Assembly (NCBI GenBank): GCA_902567785.1 | Contig: CACFOR010000006.1 | Coordinates: 1 to 50,968 of the forward strand | From: an uncultured Pelagibacteraceae bacterium | GTDB lineage: Bacteria > Pseudomonadota > Alphaproteobacteria > Pelagibacterales > Pelagibacteraceae | Length of the DNA: 50,968 bases | Reading direction: 5' to 3' | In this document: positions 36,713 to 45,262 of the stretch, in pieces | Position numbering within the stretch: position 1 is the first letter of the stretch | Layout of the letters: each line of letters opens with the position of its first letter | Program-made: the position numbers and the translations under genes | The notes under the pieces: model-generated | Told to the model about the DNA's origin: nothing | The model's input: the letters and a program-made list of their open reading frames with translations, nothing else | Database searches by the model: none

Positions 36713-37074
36713 TTATTACTCCTTCAAATAAGGTATTATTATTGGGATGGGAATCTGTTTCCGAATCTAGAGAAAAAGGTTTTTTTGATTTTGAATTTAT
36801 TACTTGGATGGCCTGGACTTGGCAAACAGCACTTTTTTTTGTTTTTATAGCTTTATGTTTAACAGCTATGGTTTTATGGGAAAAGAAAGTTCCTGGAGGA
36901 ACTCCTAGAAGAGGAGTTCTTGGATTAGACACTACAAGAGGTGATAGATTATTTATTTCTTTATTAAGTGCAGCCTTTATTCATTTAGCTTGGTTAGGCA
37001 TAGTTGGAAGTATTTTATGGATAGCTACAATTATATCCATAATTTTTTCAGTTTTCGTATTTAGATATTTTTAA
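36709..37074 (+). CDS. glpU: DUF2160 small membrane protein (GlpU-like)
   Basis: The 121-residue membrane protein has about three helices (about 31-55, 82-98, 101-118) and the family's conserved core: MAWTWQTALFFVFIAL, PGGTPRRGVLGLDTTRGDRLF, and SAAFIHLAWLGIVG. Proteins of this family sit next to glycerol ABC transporter genes in Rhizobium and relatives, where the gene is called glpU. Its function is not known. The start overlaps the permease stop (ATGA). The first 28 residues are not hydrophobic and look poorly conserved; a later start at the Met of MAWTW is possible but less well coupled. It converges on the PiT-like gene with a nine-base gap. Confidence 0.8.
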   Translation: MIITPSNKVLLLGWESVSESREKGFFDFEFITWMAWTWQTALFFVFIALCLTAMVLWEKKVPGGTPRRGVLGLDTTRGDRLFISLLSAAFIHLAWLGIVGSILWIATIISIIFSVFVFRYF

Positions 37075-37083
37075 TTTTAAAAT

Positions 37084-38055
37084 CTATAAACCAAAGCCAG
37101 TAGGAATAATTATATAGTGAATAGCTAATACAATTCCAACCGAAATACTTAATCCAAACACCATTTTAATAAAGTCTTTACCAATTAATGGAAACACGTA
37201 TTTGAATTTATATTCTTTATTCATCGTAGAGATTGCAAGTTCTCTTCCACATAATAATCCTACAAAAACCCAAGTTGTTGACATTGGTAGATCGTTTAAT
37301 TCTTTAAAGTAATAAAGGACAGCTGCATAAATGGTATTAATAATAGTTGCTGATCGTGCATATCTTGTTCCAGTTTTCTCCAAAACTACTGTTTGGATCC
37401 GTCCGCCCTGTATGTAGAAAATATAAAAAAGAAGAATTGTAAAATAAGTTACAACAACTAATAATAATGTAAGATCAAGTTGTCTTGGAAGATATACTGC
37501 AATATTTGCAACATCATGAGAAAGCCAAGCTGCCCATAAATAGGCTGAACTTACCCAAACCGCATTTCGCCAAAAAGAAATTTTCCAGCCAGTGGTAATT
37601 TCATCAAATTTTTCATTAATAAATTTAGAAATAACAATCCAGCAAACATAAGCAGCAACTGCAGCAAGACCATAGCCTACAACACTCTTTAAAAGCATTT
37701 TTTCTAAAACAACCGTTGAGGCAAACGCTGAAAGAACTAAGAAAGTAGTTGATACTGGTATTCCAATTCTTGTTAGCAATAATAATATTCCAGGTGCTAC
37801 AGCGTGATACCATTGAATTTCTTGGTAAGGAATTCTTGTTAATCTTCCAAACGAAATATCTCCATCATAAGCCCACCAGCCATAAATCAATACAACAGCC
37901 ATCATAAAAGATGCAGAGGCTGCCAACGTATACCATTTAAACCACTTCTTTTTTGAAGCAATAAAAGTACCTAGTGTTTGAATTGAGTCGTTAGCAATTA
38001 CAGACCATCCCGCTAAACCGAAGCCTACAATTGTGTACAATAATGTTAGTTCCAT
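37084..38055 (-). CDS. Divergent PiT-family inorganic phosphate transporter
   Basis: The 323-residue protein has about nine or ten membrane helices and the internal duplication of PiT transporters. The first half has VIANDSIQTLGTF (Asn22-Asp23) and GIPVSTTFL (98-106); the second half repeats WLSHDVANIAV (Asp181) and LPMSTTWVFVG (256-266). These match the PiT GANDVANA and PVSTT motifs, though altered. Its location, divergent from phoR with 80 bases between, supports a role in phosphate uptake, probably the low-affinity partner to Pst. Length is shorter than enteric Pit (about 500) because the large central loop is missing. Transport of another anion cannot be excluded. Confidence 0.75.
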   Translation of the reverse strand: MELTLLYTIVGFGLAGWSVIANDSIQTLGTFIASKKKWFKWYTLAASASFMMAVVLIYGWWAYDGDISFGRLTRIPYQEIQWYHAVAPGILLLLTRIGIPVSTTFLVLSAFASTVVLEKMLLKSVVGYGLAAVAAYVCWIVISKFINEKFDEITTGWKISFWRNAVWVSSAYLWAAWLSHDVANIAVYLPRQLDLTLLLVVVTYFTILLFYIFYIQGGRIQTVVLEKTGTRYARSATIINTIYAAVLYYFKELNDLPMSTTWVFVGLLCGRELAISTMNKEYKFKYVFPLIGKDFIKMVFGLSISVGIVLAIHYIIIPTGFGL

Positions 38056-38135
38056 TTTTTTAATATTTGTATATTTTTTGATTACTATTACAATTTAAAT
38101 ATTAGTAATTTATGCTACCTAAGGTTTAACTTAAT

Positions 38136-39179
38136 ATGAGCAATTTGTCAGAAATACAGATACAGGAAATAAAATTTCTTGATGAGCTTTTAGATCAAGT
38201 AATTATTTTAGATAAATCCAAAAATATATGCTGTGCTAATAAAAGTGCTTATAATCGATTTGGATCGAAGTTAGAAGGAAAAAATATATCTAGCATTTTA
38301 AGAGATGCAAAATTATTAGATAGCATTGAAACTTCTATCAATCAAAAAAAAACTCAAATAGTAGATGTTGAGGTAAAAAAACCAAATTTTCAATTCTATA
38401 AAGCTAGTATTATTCCCGGACCATCAAAGCTTTGCAATCAAGAGCAATCTGTAATTATTTTTTTAAAGGATTTAACGGAAGTATTCAAAACACAAAAATT
38501 TAAATCAGACTTTGTTGCTAATGTATCCCATGAACTAAGAACCCCTCTGCAATCTATTAAATTGGGTTTAGAAACTATTAACCAAGGACACGCAACTAAT
38601 GATTTTGAAAGTCAAAAGAAATTTTTACCAATCTTACTTCAACAAACTTCAAGAATGGAAACCTTAGTTAGTGATTTACTATCTTTGTCTAAAATTGAAT
38701 TAGAAGAGCATATAAGACCCACTGACAAACTTGATCTAAAAGAAATTATTTTACACGTAGTAGAAATACATAAGCAAATAATTAAGAAAAATGACATCTC
38801 TGTAGATATAAAAGGAGAAGAATCAAAATATATAATACTCGGTCACAGAGATAGATTAGTCGAAGTTTTTACAAATTTAATTGATAATGCAATTAAATAT
38901 AGTCCAAAAGGTAAAAAAATTTATATTTCTTTAGTTAATAATAATGAAAGTATAACAGTATCTATAAGAGACGAGGGCATTGGAATACCCAAAAAATACA
39001 TACCTAGAATTACAGAAAGATTTTTTAGAGTAGATCCTGCTAAAAGCAAAGAGGTGGGTGGAACTGGTTTGGGTTTAGCTATTGTAAAACATATAGCAAA
39101 TCAACATAGAGCAGAAACAGATATTAAAAGTGAAGAGGGAAAAGGAACGGAGTTTATATTAACATTTCCAAATAGCTAA
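38136..39179 (+). CDS. phoR: PhoR-type sensor histidine kinase lacking membrane anchor
   Basis: The 347-residue kinase has a PAS domain (about 12-115), a HisKA domain with phosphoacceptor His132 in ANVSHELRTPLQSIK, and an ATPase domain with NLIDNAIKYSPKG (N box), RDEGIGIP (G1) and GGTGLGLAIVKH (G2). No hydrophobic segment long enough to cross the membrane exists at the N-terminus; E. coli PhoR has two membrane segments there. It heads the Pho gene set and presumably phosphorylates PhoB. Signal input would have to come through contacts of the PAS domain with PhoU/PstB. Confidence 0.9.
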   Translation: MSNLSEIQIQEIKFLDELLDQVIILDKSKNICCANKSAYNRFGSKLEGKNISSILRDAKLLDSIETSINQKKTQIVDVEVKKPNFQFYKASIIPGPSKLCNQEQSVIIFLKDLTEVFKTQKFKSDFVANVSHELRTPLQSIKLGLETINQGHATNDFESQKKFLPILLQQTSRMETLVSDLLSLSKIELEEHIRPTDKLDLKEIILHVVEIHKQIIKKNDISVDIKGEESKYIILGHRDRLVEVFTNLIDNAIKYSPKGKKIYISLVNNNESITVSIRDEGIGIPKKYIPRITERFFRVDPAKSKEVGGTGLGLAIVKHIANQHRAETDIKSEEGKGTEFILTFPNS

Positions 39180-39204
39180 TTTTAATACAACCAAAAAGTT
39201 ATAT

Positions 39205-39233
39205 CTTTAACAAAACTTTAACATTCTTGTAAT
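39205..39233 (+). promoter_or_regulatory. Tandem Pho boxes upstream of pstS
   Basis: Three seven-base half-sites lie at exact 11-base steps: CTTTAAC (39205-39211), CTTTAAC (39216-39222) and TTGTAAT (39227-39233), each separated by four bases. A weaker fourth (CTTAAAC, 39238-39244) continues the phase. This is the direct-repeat geometry of PhoB binding sites (consensus CTGTCAT-N4-CTGTCAT). The sites lie 59 bases before the pstS start, where PhoB would replace a -35 element. Confidence 0.75.
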
Positions 39234-39291
39234 AATTCTTAAACTTAGATCACATATTTAACAGACAGTTAAACAAAAAAAGGAAATAAAA

Positions 39292-40317
39292 ATGAAAAAG
39301 TTAAATATTATATTATCAGTCTTGGTACTTTTGGTGTTTGCATCATCAGTTCAAGCTAGAGACCAAATAAAAATAGTAGGATCTTCTACAGTTTATCCAT
39401 ATGCGACAGTTGTAGCTGAAACATTTGGAAAAGGTGGAAAATTTAAAACACCTGTTATTGAAAGCACTGGTACGGGTGGTGGAATGAAATTATTCTGTGC
39501 AGGAGTAGGTACACAACATCCGGATATTACTAATGCATCTAGAGCAATTAAATCTAAAGAAAAAGCATTATGTGAAAAAAATGGAGTAACTGAAATTATT
39601 GAAATCGTAGTAGGTAATGATGGTATAGCTTTTGCTCACTCTGTTAATGCACCAGACGCTGATTTTACTAAAGAACAACTTTGGAGAGCTTTAGCTCATG
39701 AAGTGGATGTAGATGGAAAATTAGTTGCTAATCCATATAAAAAATGGAGTGATATTGATTCAAGTCTTCCCTCTAAAAAAATTGAAATACTAGTTGCGCC
39801 ACCAACATCTGGAACAAGAGATGCATGGAATTCATTAGTTATGGGTAAAGGATGTTCAAAAGCAGCAAAATCTCTTTACGAAGCTGATGGAAAAAAAGCT
39901 AAAAAAGAATGTGCAAAAATGAGAGAAGATGGATACGCGGTTGAAGCAGGGGAAAATGATACTTTAATAGTACAAAAACTAGCTTCTAATCCTGATGCTT
40001 TCGGTTTCTTTGGTTACAGCTATTTAGTTGCAAATAAAGATAAAATTAAAGCTTCTGCAATAAATGGCGTCGAGCCAAGCCTTGAAGGAATTCAAGATTA
40101 TTCTTATCCAATTGCTAGACCATTATTTTTCTATGTAAAAAAAGCACATATTGGAGTAGTGCCTGGTATAAAAGAATTTATCAAAGCATTTACTTCTAAA
40201 AAAGCGATGGGATCAAATGGTTATCTGACTGATATTGGTCTCGTTCCATTAGCAAAAGATAAATACAAAATAGTTAGAACTGCAGCTACTGAGTTGCAAG
40301 TTATTAACATTAAATAA
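39292..40317 (+). CDS. pstS: Phosphate ABC transporter substrate-binding protein PstS
   Basis: PstS is the periplasmic high-affinity phosphate-binding protein. Residues 1-22 form a signal peptide (ending SVQA). The mature N-terminus IKIVGSSTVYPYA contains the first phosphate loop, TGTGGGMKLFCAG the second, and APPTSGTRDAWNSL the third, each with expected Ser/Thr/Arg ligands. Length 341 fits. It follows phoR by 112 bases with Pho boxes between and is followed by a terminator, a layout that allows it to be made in excess over the membrane subunits. Confidence 0.96.
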   Translation: MKKLNIILSVLVLLVFASSVQARDQIKIVGSSTVYPYATVVAETFGKGGKFKTPVIESTGTGGGMKLFCAGVGTQHPDITNASRAIKSKEKALCEKNGVTEIIEIVVGNDGIAFAHSVNAPDADFTKEQLWRALAHEVDVDGKLVANPYKKWSDIDSSLPSKKIEILVAPPTSGTRDAWNSLVMGKGCSKAAKSLYEADGKKAKKECAKMREDGYAVEAGENDTLIVQKLASNPDAFGFFGYSYLVANKDKIKASAINGVEPSLEGIQDYSYPIARPLFFYVKKAHIGVVPGIKEFIKAFTSKKAMGSNGYLTDIGLVPLAKDKYKIVRTAATELQVINIK

Positions 40318-40337
40318 TTTTAATAAACCCTCTTAAT

Positions 40338-40366
40338 AAAAGGCCAGGATAAATTCCTGGCCTTTT
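40338..40366 (+). terminator. Rho-independent terminator after pstS
   Basis: AGGCCAGGA (from 40341) pairs with TCCTGGCCT around a five-base loop and is followed by a run of T; flanking A bases extend the stem. It lies 20 bases after the pstS stop. The next gene has its own Pho boxes, so pstS and pstCAB-phoUB can be expressed separately. Confidence 0.9.
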
Positions 40367-40398
40367 TTCTTTATTTTTACTCAATTATAGGTTTAGGT

Positions 40399-40427
40399 TT
40401 GTAATAAAACTGTAACACTATTGTAAT
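40399..40427 (+). promoter_or_regulatory. Tandem Pho boxes upstream of pstC
   Basis: Three half-sites at exact 11-base steps: TTGTAAT (40399-40405), CTGTAAC (40410-40416) and TTGTAAT (40421-40427), with four-base spacers. They closely resemble the set before pstS. The last half-site ends only 14 bases before the pstC ATG at 40442, so either the transcript is nearly leaderless or the true pstC start lies further downstream. Confidence 0.75.
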
Positions 40428-40441
40428 AATGTTTGGTCAAA

Positions 40442-41845
40442 ATGAATTTGGCCATAATTGTATTAATAGTTCTTTTTAGCATTTCTTCTTTTTTCTTTGC
40501 CAGAACAAAAGTAAAAAAAATTGCAATTTCAAATCAAACAAAATTAAATGCATTACCAGATTATTATGGGTTCTATCTTTCTTTGTGGTGTGCGCTGCCA
40601 GCTTTGCTGATACTTATTGTTTGGACAATTTTTGAACCATCAATTATTAAAGCATTTATTTTTCAAGGAATAAGCGGAGAAAATGCTCAAACATATAATA
40701 ATTCTGAATTAAATTTAATATACCAACAAATTAAGTCTTTTCATTTTGGTTATTTTACTGGAACTATAACTGAAGAAATAATAAGGGGGGCAGAAAGCTA
40801 TAAATCTTTCTTATCTATAGCTCAAGGGTCGAAGATAGTTTTACTAGCAACAATAATAATATTTACAACTCTTTATGCCCTTAAAAAAATATTAAATAAT
40901 AATAAAGCACGAGAGGATGTAGAAAAAATTTTTAAGGGACTCCTTTTTGTATGTTCTCTAGTAGCAATTTTGACTACGATTGGTATTATATTTGCTCTAT
41001 TATTTGAAAGTATTAAATTTTTTTCAGTAATTAATATCTTTGATTTTTTATTTGGCACCTCGTGGAGCCCACAACGAGCATTTGTTAGAGATGCTTCTAC
41101 CATTACAGCAGAAGAATATGCAGATTTAAAAAATGCATTTGGTACGGTGCCATTATTTGCTGGTACAGCTTTTATTGCGTTGATTGCGATGATAGTTGCA
41201 GTCCCTATTGGTTTATTTTCTGGAATTTACATGGCTGAATATGCAAATACAAAAGTTAGAAAATATTCAAAACCAATCATTGAAATTCTTGCTGGTATTC
41301 CTACTGTTGTTTATGGTTTTTTTGCAGCTTTAACCGTTGGACCTTTTTTTAGAGAAATAGGGGAAAAATTTGGTTTAGAAGTATCTTCCGAAAGCGCCTT
41401 AGCGGCGGGTTTAGTAATGGGAGTTATGATTATACCTTATATTAGTTCATTGTCGGACGATGTAATTAATGCTGTACCTCAGTCATTACGAGATGGTTCT
41501 TATGCGATTGGTGCCACAAAATCTGAAACTATTAAAAGAGTTGTCTTTCCAGCAGCCCTTCCTGGAATTGTAGGATCTGTACTTCTTGCTGTTTCAAGGG
41601 CGATAGGAGAAACAATGATCGTTGTTATGGCTGCTGGCTTAGCAGCTAATTTAACTTTAAATCCATTAGAATCGACAACAACTATCACAACACAAATTGT
41701 AATGATTTTAGTTGGAGATCAAGAATTTGATAGTCCTAAAACTCAATCTGCCTTTGCGTTAGGTCTTACATTATTCTTTGCTACTTTAGTTTTAAACTAC
41801 ATAGCTCTAAGAGTTGTTAAAAAATATAGAGAGAAATATGAATAA
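40442..41845 (+). CDS. pstC: Phosphate ABC transporter permease PstC
   Basis: PstC is one of two pore subunits of the Pst importer. The 467-residue protein is the long alphaproteobacterial form: an N-terminal helix, two further hydrophobic regions (about 40-65 and 130-200), then the core permease domain from about residue 230 (FIALIAMIVAVPIGLFSGIYMAE) with the EAA loop DGSYAIGATKSETIKRVVFPAALPG. I used the ATG at 40442; a TTG at 40433 is three codons upstream and overlaps the promoter region even more. It overlaps pstA by eight bases. Confidence 0.94.
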   Translation: MNLAIIVLIVLFSISSFFFARTKVKKIAISNQTKLNALPDYYGFYLSLWCALPALLILIVWTIFEPSIIKAFIFQGISGENAQTYNNSELNLIYQQIKSFHFGYFTGTITEEIIRGAESYKSFLSIAQGSKIVLLATIIIFTTLYALKKILNNNKAREDVEKIFKGLLFVCSLVAILTTIGIIFALLFESIKFFSVINIFDFLFGTSWSPQRAFVRDASTITAEEYADLKNAFGTVPLFAGTAFIALIAMIVAVPIGLFSGIYMAEYANTKVRKYSKPIIEILAGIPTVVYGFFAALTVGPFFREIGEKFGLEVSSESALAAGLVMGVMIIPYISSLSDDVINAVPQSLRDGSYAIGATKSETIKRVVFPAALPGIVGSVLLAVSRAIGETMIVVMAAGLAANLTLNPLESTTTITTQIVMILVGDQEFDSPKTQSAFALGLTLFFATLVLNYIALRVVKKYREKYE

Positions 41846-43100
41846 AGATCAGTTACTTAAAAAAAGATACCGCGCTGAAAAAAGATTTAAGTTTTATGGG
41901 TTAGTATCAATTACATTAGCAATTTTATTTGTAATTTTTTTAGTAAATGTAATTTTTTCTAAAGGAAGAGCAGCTTTCCAGAGAACAACCATTGCTGTTG
42001 AAGTAAATTTCAATACAGAAGAACTGGAGTTAAGTTCAAACGCTTCTATAGAAGAAATCCAGGATGCTGATTTTTATGATTTATCGATTAATAGTTTACT
42101 TAAGCTTTATAAAACTGAAGGAGCGAAACAAGAAAAAGAATTATTAAGAGTTTTTAGCCCCGATCATGATATCGAGATTAAAAATTTTTTAATTAAAAAT
42201 TTAGATAATTTAAACAAAAATGTCATAGTTAATTTAACTACCTCAGATGATATTGATCAGCTCCATAAAGGAAATTATCCAAGACATTTGCCAGAAGAAA
42301 GAAGAAGAATATCAGATTTTCAACTTTTAATTTACGATCAATTAGTAAAGGAAAATAAAGTTAATAAAGTATTTAATACTTTCTTTTTTACTAATGGAGA
42401 CTCAAGAAATCCTGAAGTAGCTGGTATAGGTGGTTCTTTATTTGGATCATTTTTTACTATAATTATTACATTAATACTTTCTTTTCCAATTGCTATTTTT
42501 GCATCAATATATTTAGAAGAGTTTGCTCCAAAAAATCGTATTACAGATTTTATTGAAATAAATATTAATAATTTGGCAGCTGTACCATCAATTGTTTTTG
42601 GTTTATTGGGTTTAGGAATTCTTTTAGGAACATTTGATTTGCCCAGATCAACCCCATTAGTTGCGGGAATTACATTATCTTTAATGACTTTACCAAGAAT
42701 TATTATTCCATGTAGAGCTTCATTAAAAGCTGTCCCACCATCTATTAGAGAGGGTGCGCTTGCAGTTGGAGCATCGAAAGTTCAATCAGTTATGCATCAT
42801 GTTGTTCCTTTAAGTATTCCTGGAACATTATCCGGAACTATTATTGGTCTTGCTCAGGCTTTAGGAGAAACTGCTCCTTTAATACTTATTGGTATGGTTG
42901 CGTTTGTTGTAGATATACCAGCAACTCCTATTGATCCATCTGCATCATTACCTGTTCAAGTCTATCTTTGGTCAGAACAAGCTGAACGAGGATTTGTTGA
43001 AAAAACTTCAGCTACTATTATGGTTTTGCTGAGCTTTTTAATTGTAATGAATTTCATAGCAGTTTATTTAAGGCAAAAATTTGAGAAAAAATGGTCATGA
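41838..43100 (+). CDS. pstA: Phosphate ABC transporter permease PstA
   Basis: PstA is the second pore subunit. The 420-residue form carries a long insertion after the first helix (residues about 45-190, hydrophilic and probably periplasmic), as in other alphaproteobacterial PstA proteins. The core permease domain starts near residue 195 ([20 protein letters not shown]) and includes the EAA loop [25 protein letters not shown]. The ATG at 41838 lies inside the pstC end; an upstream non-ATG start at 41814 is unlikely. It overlaps pstB. Confidence 0.94.
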   Translation: MNKDQLLKKRYRAEKRFKFYGLVSITLAILFVIFLVNVIFSKGRAAFQRTTIAVEVNFNTEELELSSNASIEEIQDADFYDLSINSLLKLYKTEGAKQEKELLRVFSPDHDIEIKNFLIKNLDNLNKNVIVNLTTSDDIDQLHKGNYPRHLPEERRRISDFQLLIYDQLVKENKVNKVFNTFFFTNGDSRNPEVAGIGGSLFGSFFTIIITLILSFPIAIFASIYLEEFAPKNRITDFIEININNLAAVPSIVFGLLGLGILLGTFDLPRSTPLVAGITLSLMTLPRIIIPCRASLKAVPPSIREGALAVGASKVQSVMHHVVPLSIPGTLSGTIIGLAQALGETAPLILIGMVAFVVDIPATPIDPSASLPVQVYLWSEQAERGFVEKTSATIMVLLSFLIVMNFIAVYLRQKFEKKWS

Positions 43101-43864
43101 TAAATAATAAAGTTAAAATAAAAACTACAAACCTTAATGTTTATTATGGAGATAAACAGGCACTTAATGATGTGAATTTAGAAATTCACAGTAAAGAAGT
43201 TACAGCACTAATCGGGCCATCTGGATGTGGAAAATCTACATATATAAGATGTATTAATCGTATGAATGATGTAATCGATATTTGTAGAGTTACTGGTTCC
43301 ATCGAAATTGATGGTAATGAAATAAATAAAAAAGAAATTGATGTTGTAAGCTTAAGAGAGAAAATAGGAATGGTTTTTCAAAAACCTAATCCATTTCCAA
43401 AAAGTATCTATGACAATGTTTCTTACGGACCAAATATTCATGGTTTAGCAGAAAACAAAGTTAAGATGGACGAAATTGTTGAAACTAGTTTAAAAAAAGC
43501 AGCACTATGGAATGAGGTTAAAGATCGATTAAACGAGCCGGGTACAAGTTTATCTGGTGGCCAACAACAAAGATTATGTATAGCAAGAGCAATATCGGTA
43601 AATCCTGAAGTTATTTTAATGGACGAACCCTGTTCAGCGCTTGATCCTATCGCTACTGCTAAAATAGAAGAATTAATGGACGAATTAAAAAAGAGTTATA
43701 CAATAGTAATAGTTACGCATTCTATGTCCCAAGCCGTTAGGGTTTCGCAAAGAACAGGATTTTTCCATCTCGGTAAGCTCATAGAAGTTGATACAACAGA
43801 AAAAATATTTAAAAATCCCAACAATAAAATGACACAAGATTATATTACAGGGAGGTTCGGATAA
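43091..43864 (+). CDS. pstB: Phosphate ABC transporter ATPase PstB
   Basis: PstB drives phosphate import and takes part with PhoU in signalling to PhoR. It shows Walker [14 protein letters not shown], the PstB-typical [15 protein letters not shown], signature [14 protein letters not shown], Walker [14 protein letters not shown] and the switch His in VTHSMSQA. Length 257 is normal. Two ATG codons are possible, 43091 and 43097; the second forms an ATGA overlap with the pstA stop, and the first is better spaced from a GAG-type ribosome site. Confidence 0.96.
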   Translation: MVMINNKVKIKTTNLNVYYGDKQALNDVNLEIHSKEVTALIGPSGCGKSTYIRCINRMNDVIDICRVTGSIEIDGNEINKKEIDVVSLREKIGMVFQKPNPFPKSIYDNVSYGPNIHGLAENKVKMDEIVETSLKKAALWNEVKDRLNEPGTSLSGGQQQRLCIARAISVNPEVILMDEPCSALDPIATAKIEELMDELKKSYTIVIVTHSMSQAVRVSQRTGFFHLGKLIEVDTTEKIFKNPNNKMTQDYITGRFG

Positions 43865-43866
43865 TT

Positions 43867-44565
43867 ATGTCAGATGAAGCACATATAGTTAAGTCTTATG
43901 AAGAAGAGCTACAAAACTTAAACGATAGTTTGATTAAGATGGGAAGTCTAACTGAAAGTCAATTAGCTGATTCAATGGAAGCTATAATAAAAGTAGATAA
44001 AGAATCAGCAGATAAAATTATTGCAAATGATGCGAAGATTAATGAATTAAGAGCAAAAATTGATAATCAAATAATGACTGTTTTAGTCAAAAGAGCTCCT
44101 ATGGCAATTGATTTAAGAATAACAATATCAACCTTAAAAATTTCACACGATTTAGAAAGAATAGGAGATTTAGCCAAAAGTGTTGCAAAAAAAATTAAAC
44201 CTTTACCCCATGATTTACCCAAAGAACTTATTGGCAGCCTAAGAAGATTGGGAGATTTAGTTCAAAAACAATTAAGAAATGTATTAGATGCTTATCTTAA
44301 CAAATCAAAAGAAAGTGCTATAACCATTTGGAAAAATGATGAACAAGTAGATGATCTTACTAATACTGCAATGAACGAGGTAGCTGATTTTTTAGGAAAA
44401 AGTAAAAAAAATTTAGAATTAGCTACTCATTTATTATTTGTTACTAAAAATATTGAAAGAGCAGGGGATCACATTACTAATATCGCTGAGTCCTTATACT
44501 ATTTAATTGAAGGTGAGTATTTAGAAGGAGCTAGACCTAAGGGTAAAGATATAGAGAAAAATTAA
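43867..44565 (+). CDS. phoU: Phosphate signalling complex protein PhoU
   Basis: PhoU is the peripheral protein that shuts down PhoR signalling and modulates Pst when phosphate is sufficient. The 232-residue all-helical protein has two PhoU repeats, each with a metal-binding E/DxxxD-type motif: ISHDLERIGDLAKSVA (about 96-111) and TKNIERAGDHITNIAE (about 197-212). It lies two bases after pstB and shares one base with phoB. Confidence 0.96.
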   Translation: MSDEAHIVKSYEEELQNLNDSLIKMGSLTESQLADSMEAIIKVDKESADKIIANDAKINELRAKIDNQIMTVLVKRAPMAIDLRITISTLKISHDLERIGDLAKSVAKKIKPLPHDLPKELIGSLRRLGDLVQKQLRNVLDAYLNKSKESAITIWKNDEQVDDLTNTAMNEVADFLGKSKKNLELATHLLFVTKNIERAGDHITNIAESLYYLIEGEYLEGARPKGKDIEKN

Positions 44566-45245
44566 TGAATGCTAAAATATTTATAGTAGAAGATGAAAAG
44601 TCTATTATAACTTTAATTAAATATAATTTAGAAAAAGAAGGTTACAAAGTTTCTTCTTCAGAAAACGGTGAAGAGGCACTTAAAGAGATAAAGGAAAGCG
44701 CTCCAGATCTTGTTTTATTAGATTGGATGTTACCTAATTTGTCAGGAATAGAGATTTGTAAACAACTTAAAAAAAGTGCTCAATATAAAAGTATACCAAT
44801 CATTATGCTGACGGCTAAAGGAGAAGAAGAGGATAAAGTTAGAGGATTAAATGTTGGCGCAGATGATTATGTAACTAAACCATTTAGCTATCCTGAATTG
44901 CTCGCAAGAATAGAAGCTTTGCTTAGAAGATCTAAACCTTCAGTGGCACAAGATGTTATTTCTTTTGAAGATTTAAAAATTGATAGAATTACAAGGAGAG
45001 TTTACAGAGGAAAAAAAGAGATTTCTTTAGGTCCTACCGAATATAATTTGTTAGACTTTTTTATAAAAAATCCAAAGAGAGTTTATTCTAGAGAGCAATT
45101 ACTTGAAAATGTTTGGGGAAACGATATTAACGTAGAATCCAGAACCGTTGATGTTCATATACGCAGGTTAAGACAAGCAATTAATATAGCAGGCAGTAAA
45201 GAACTGATAAGAACAGTAAGATCTGCTGGTTATTCCTTAGACTAA
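44565..45245 (+). CDS. phoB: Phosphate regulon response regulator PhoB
   Basis: PhoB has a receiver domain (1-120) with the acidic pocket at residues 9-11, phosphoacceptor Asp53 (LLDWMLP) and Lys near 106 (VTKPFS), and an OmpR-type winged helix (about 130-226) with the transactivation/recognition segment REQLLENVWGNDINVESRTVDVHIRRLRQ. It should bind the Pho boxes at pstS and pstC. It closes the phoR-pstSCAB-phoU-phoB set and converges on zur with a 17-base gap. Confidence 0.95.
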   Translation: MNAKIFIVEDEKSIITLIKYNLEKEGYKVSSSENGEEALKEIKESAPDLVLLDWMLPNLSGIEICKQLKKSAQYKSIPIIMLTAKGEEEDKVRGLNVGADDYVTKPFSYPELLARIEALLRRSKPSVAQDVISFEDLKIDRITRRVYRGKKEISLGPTEYNLLDFFIKNPKRVYSREQLLENVWGNDINVESRTVDVHIRRLRQAINIAGSKELIRTVRSAGYSLD

Positions 45246-45262
45246 AATTTATGAAATTAATT

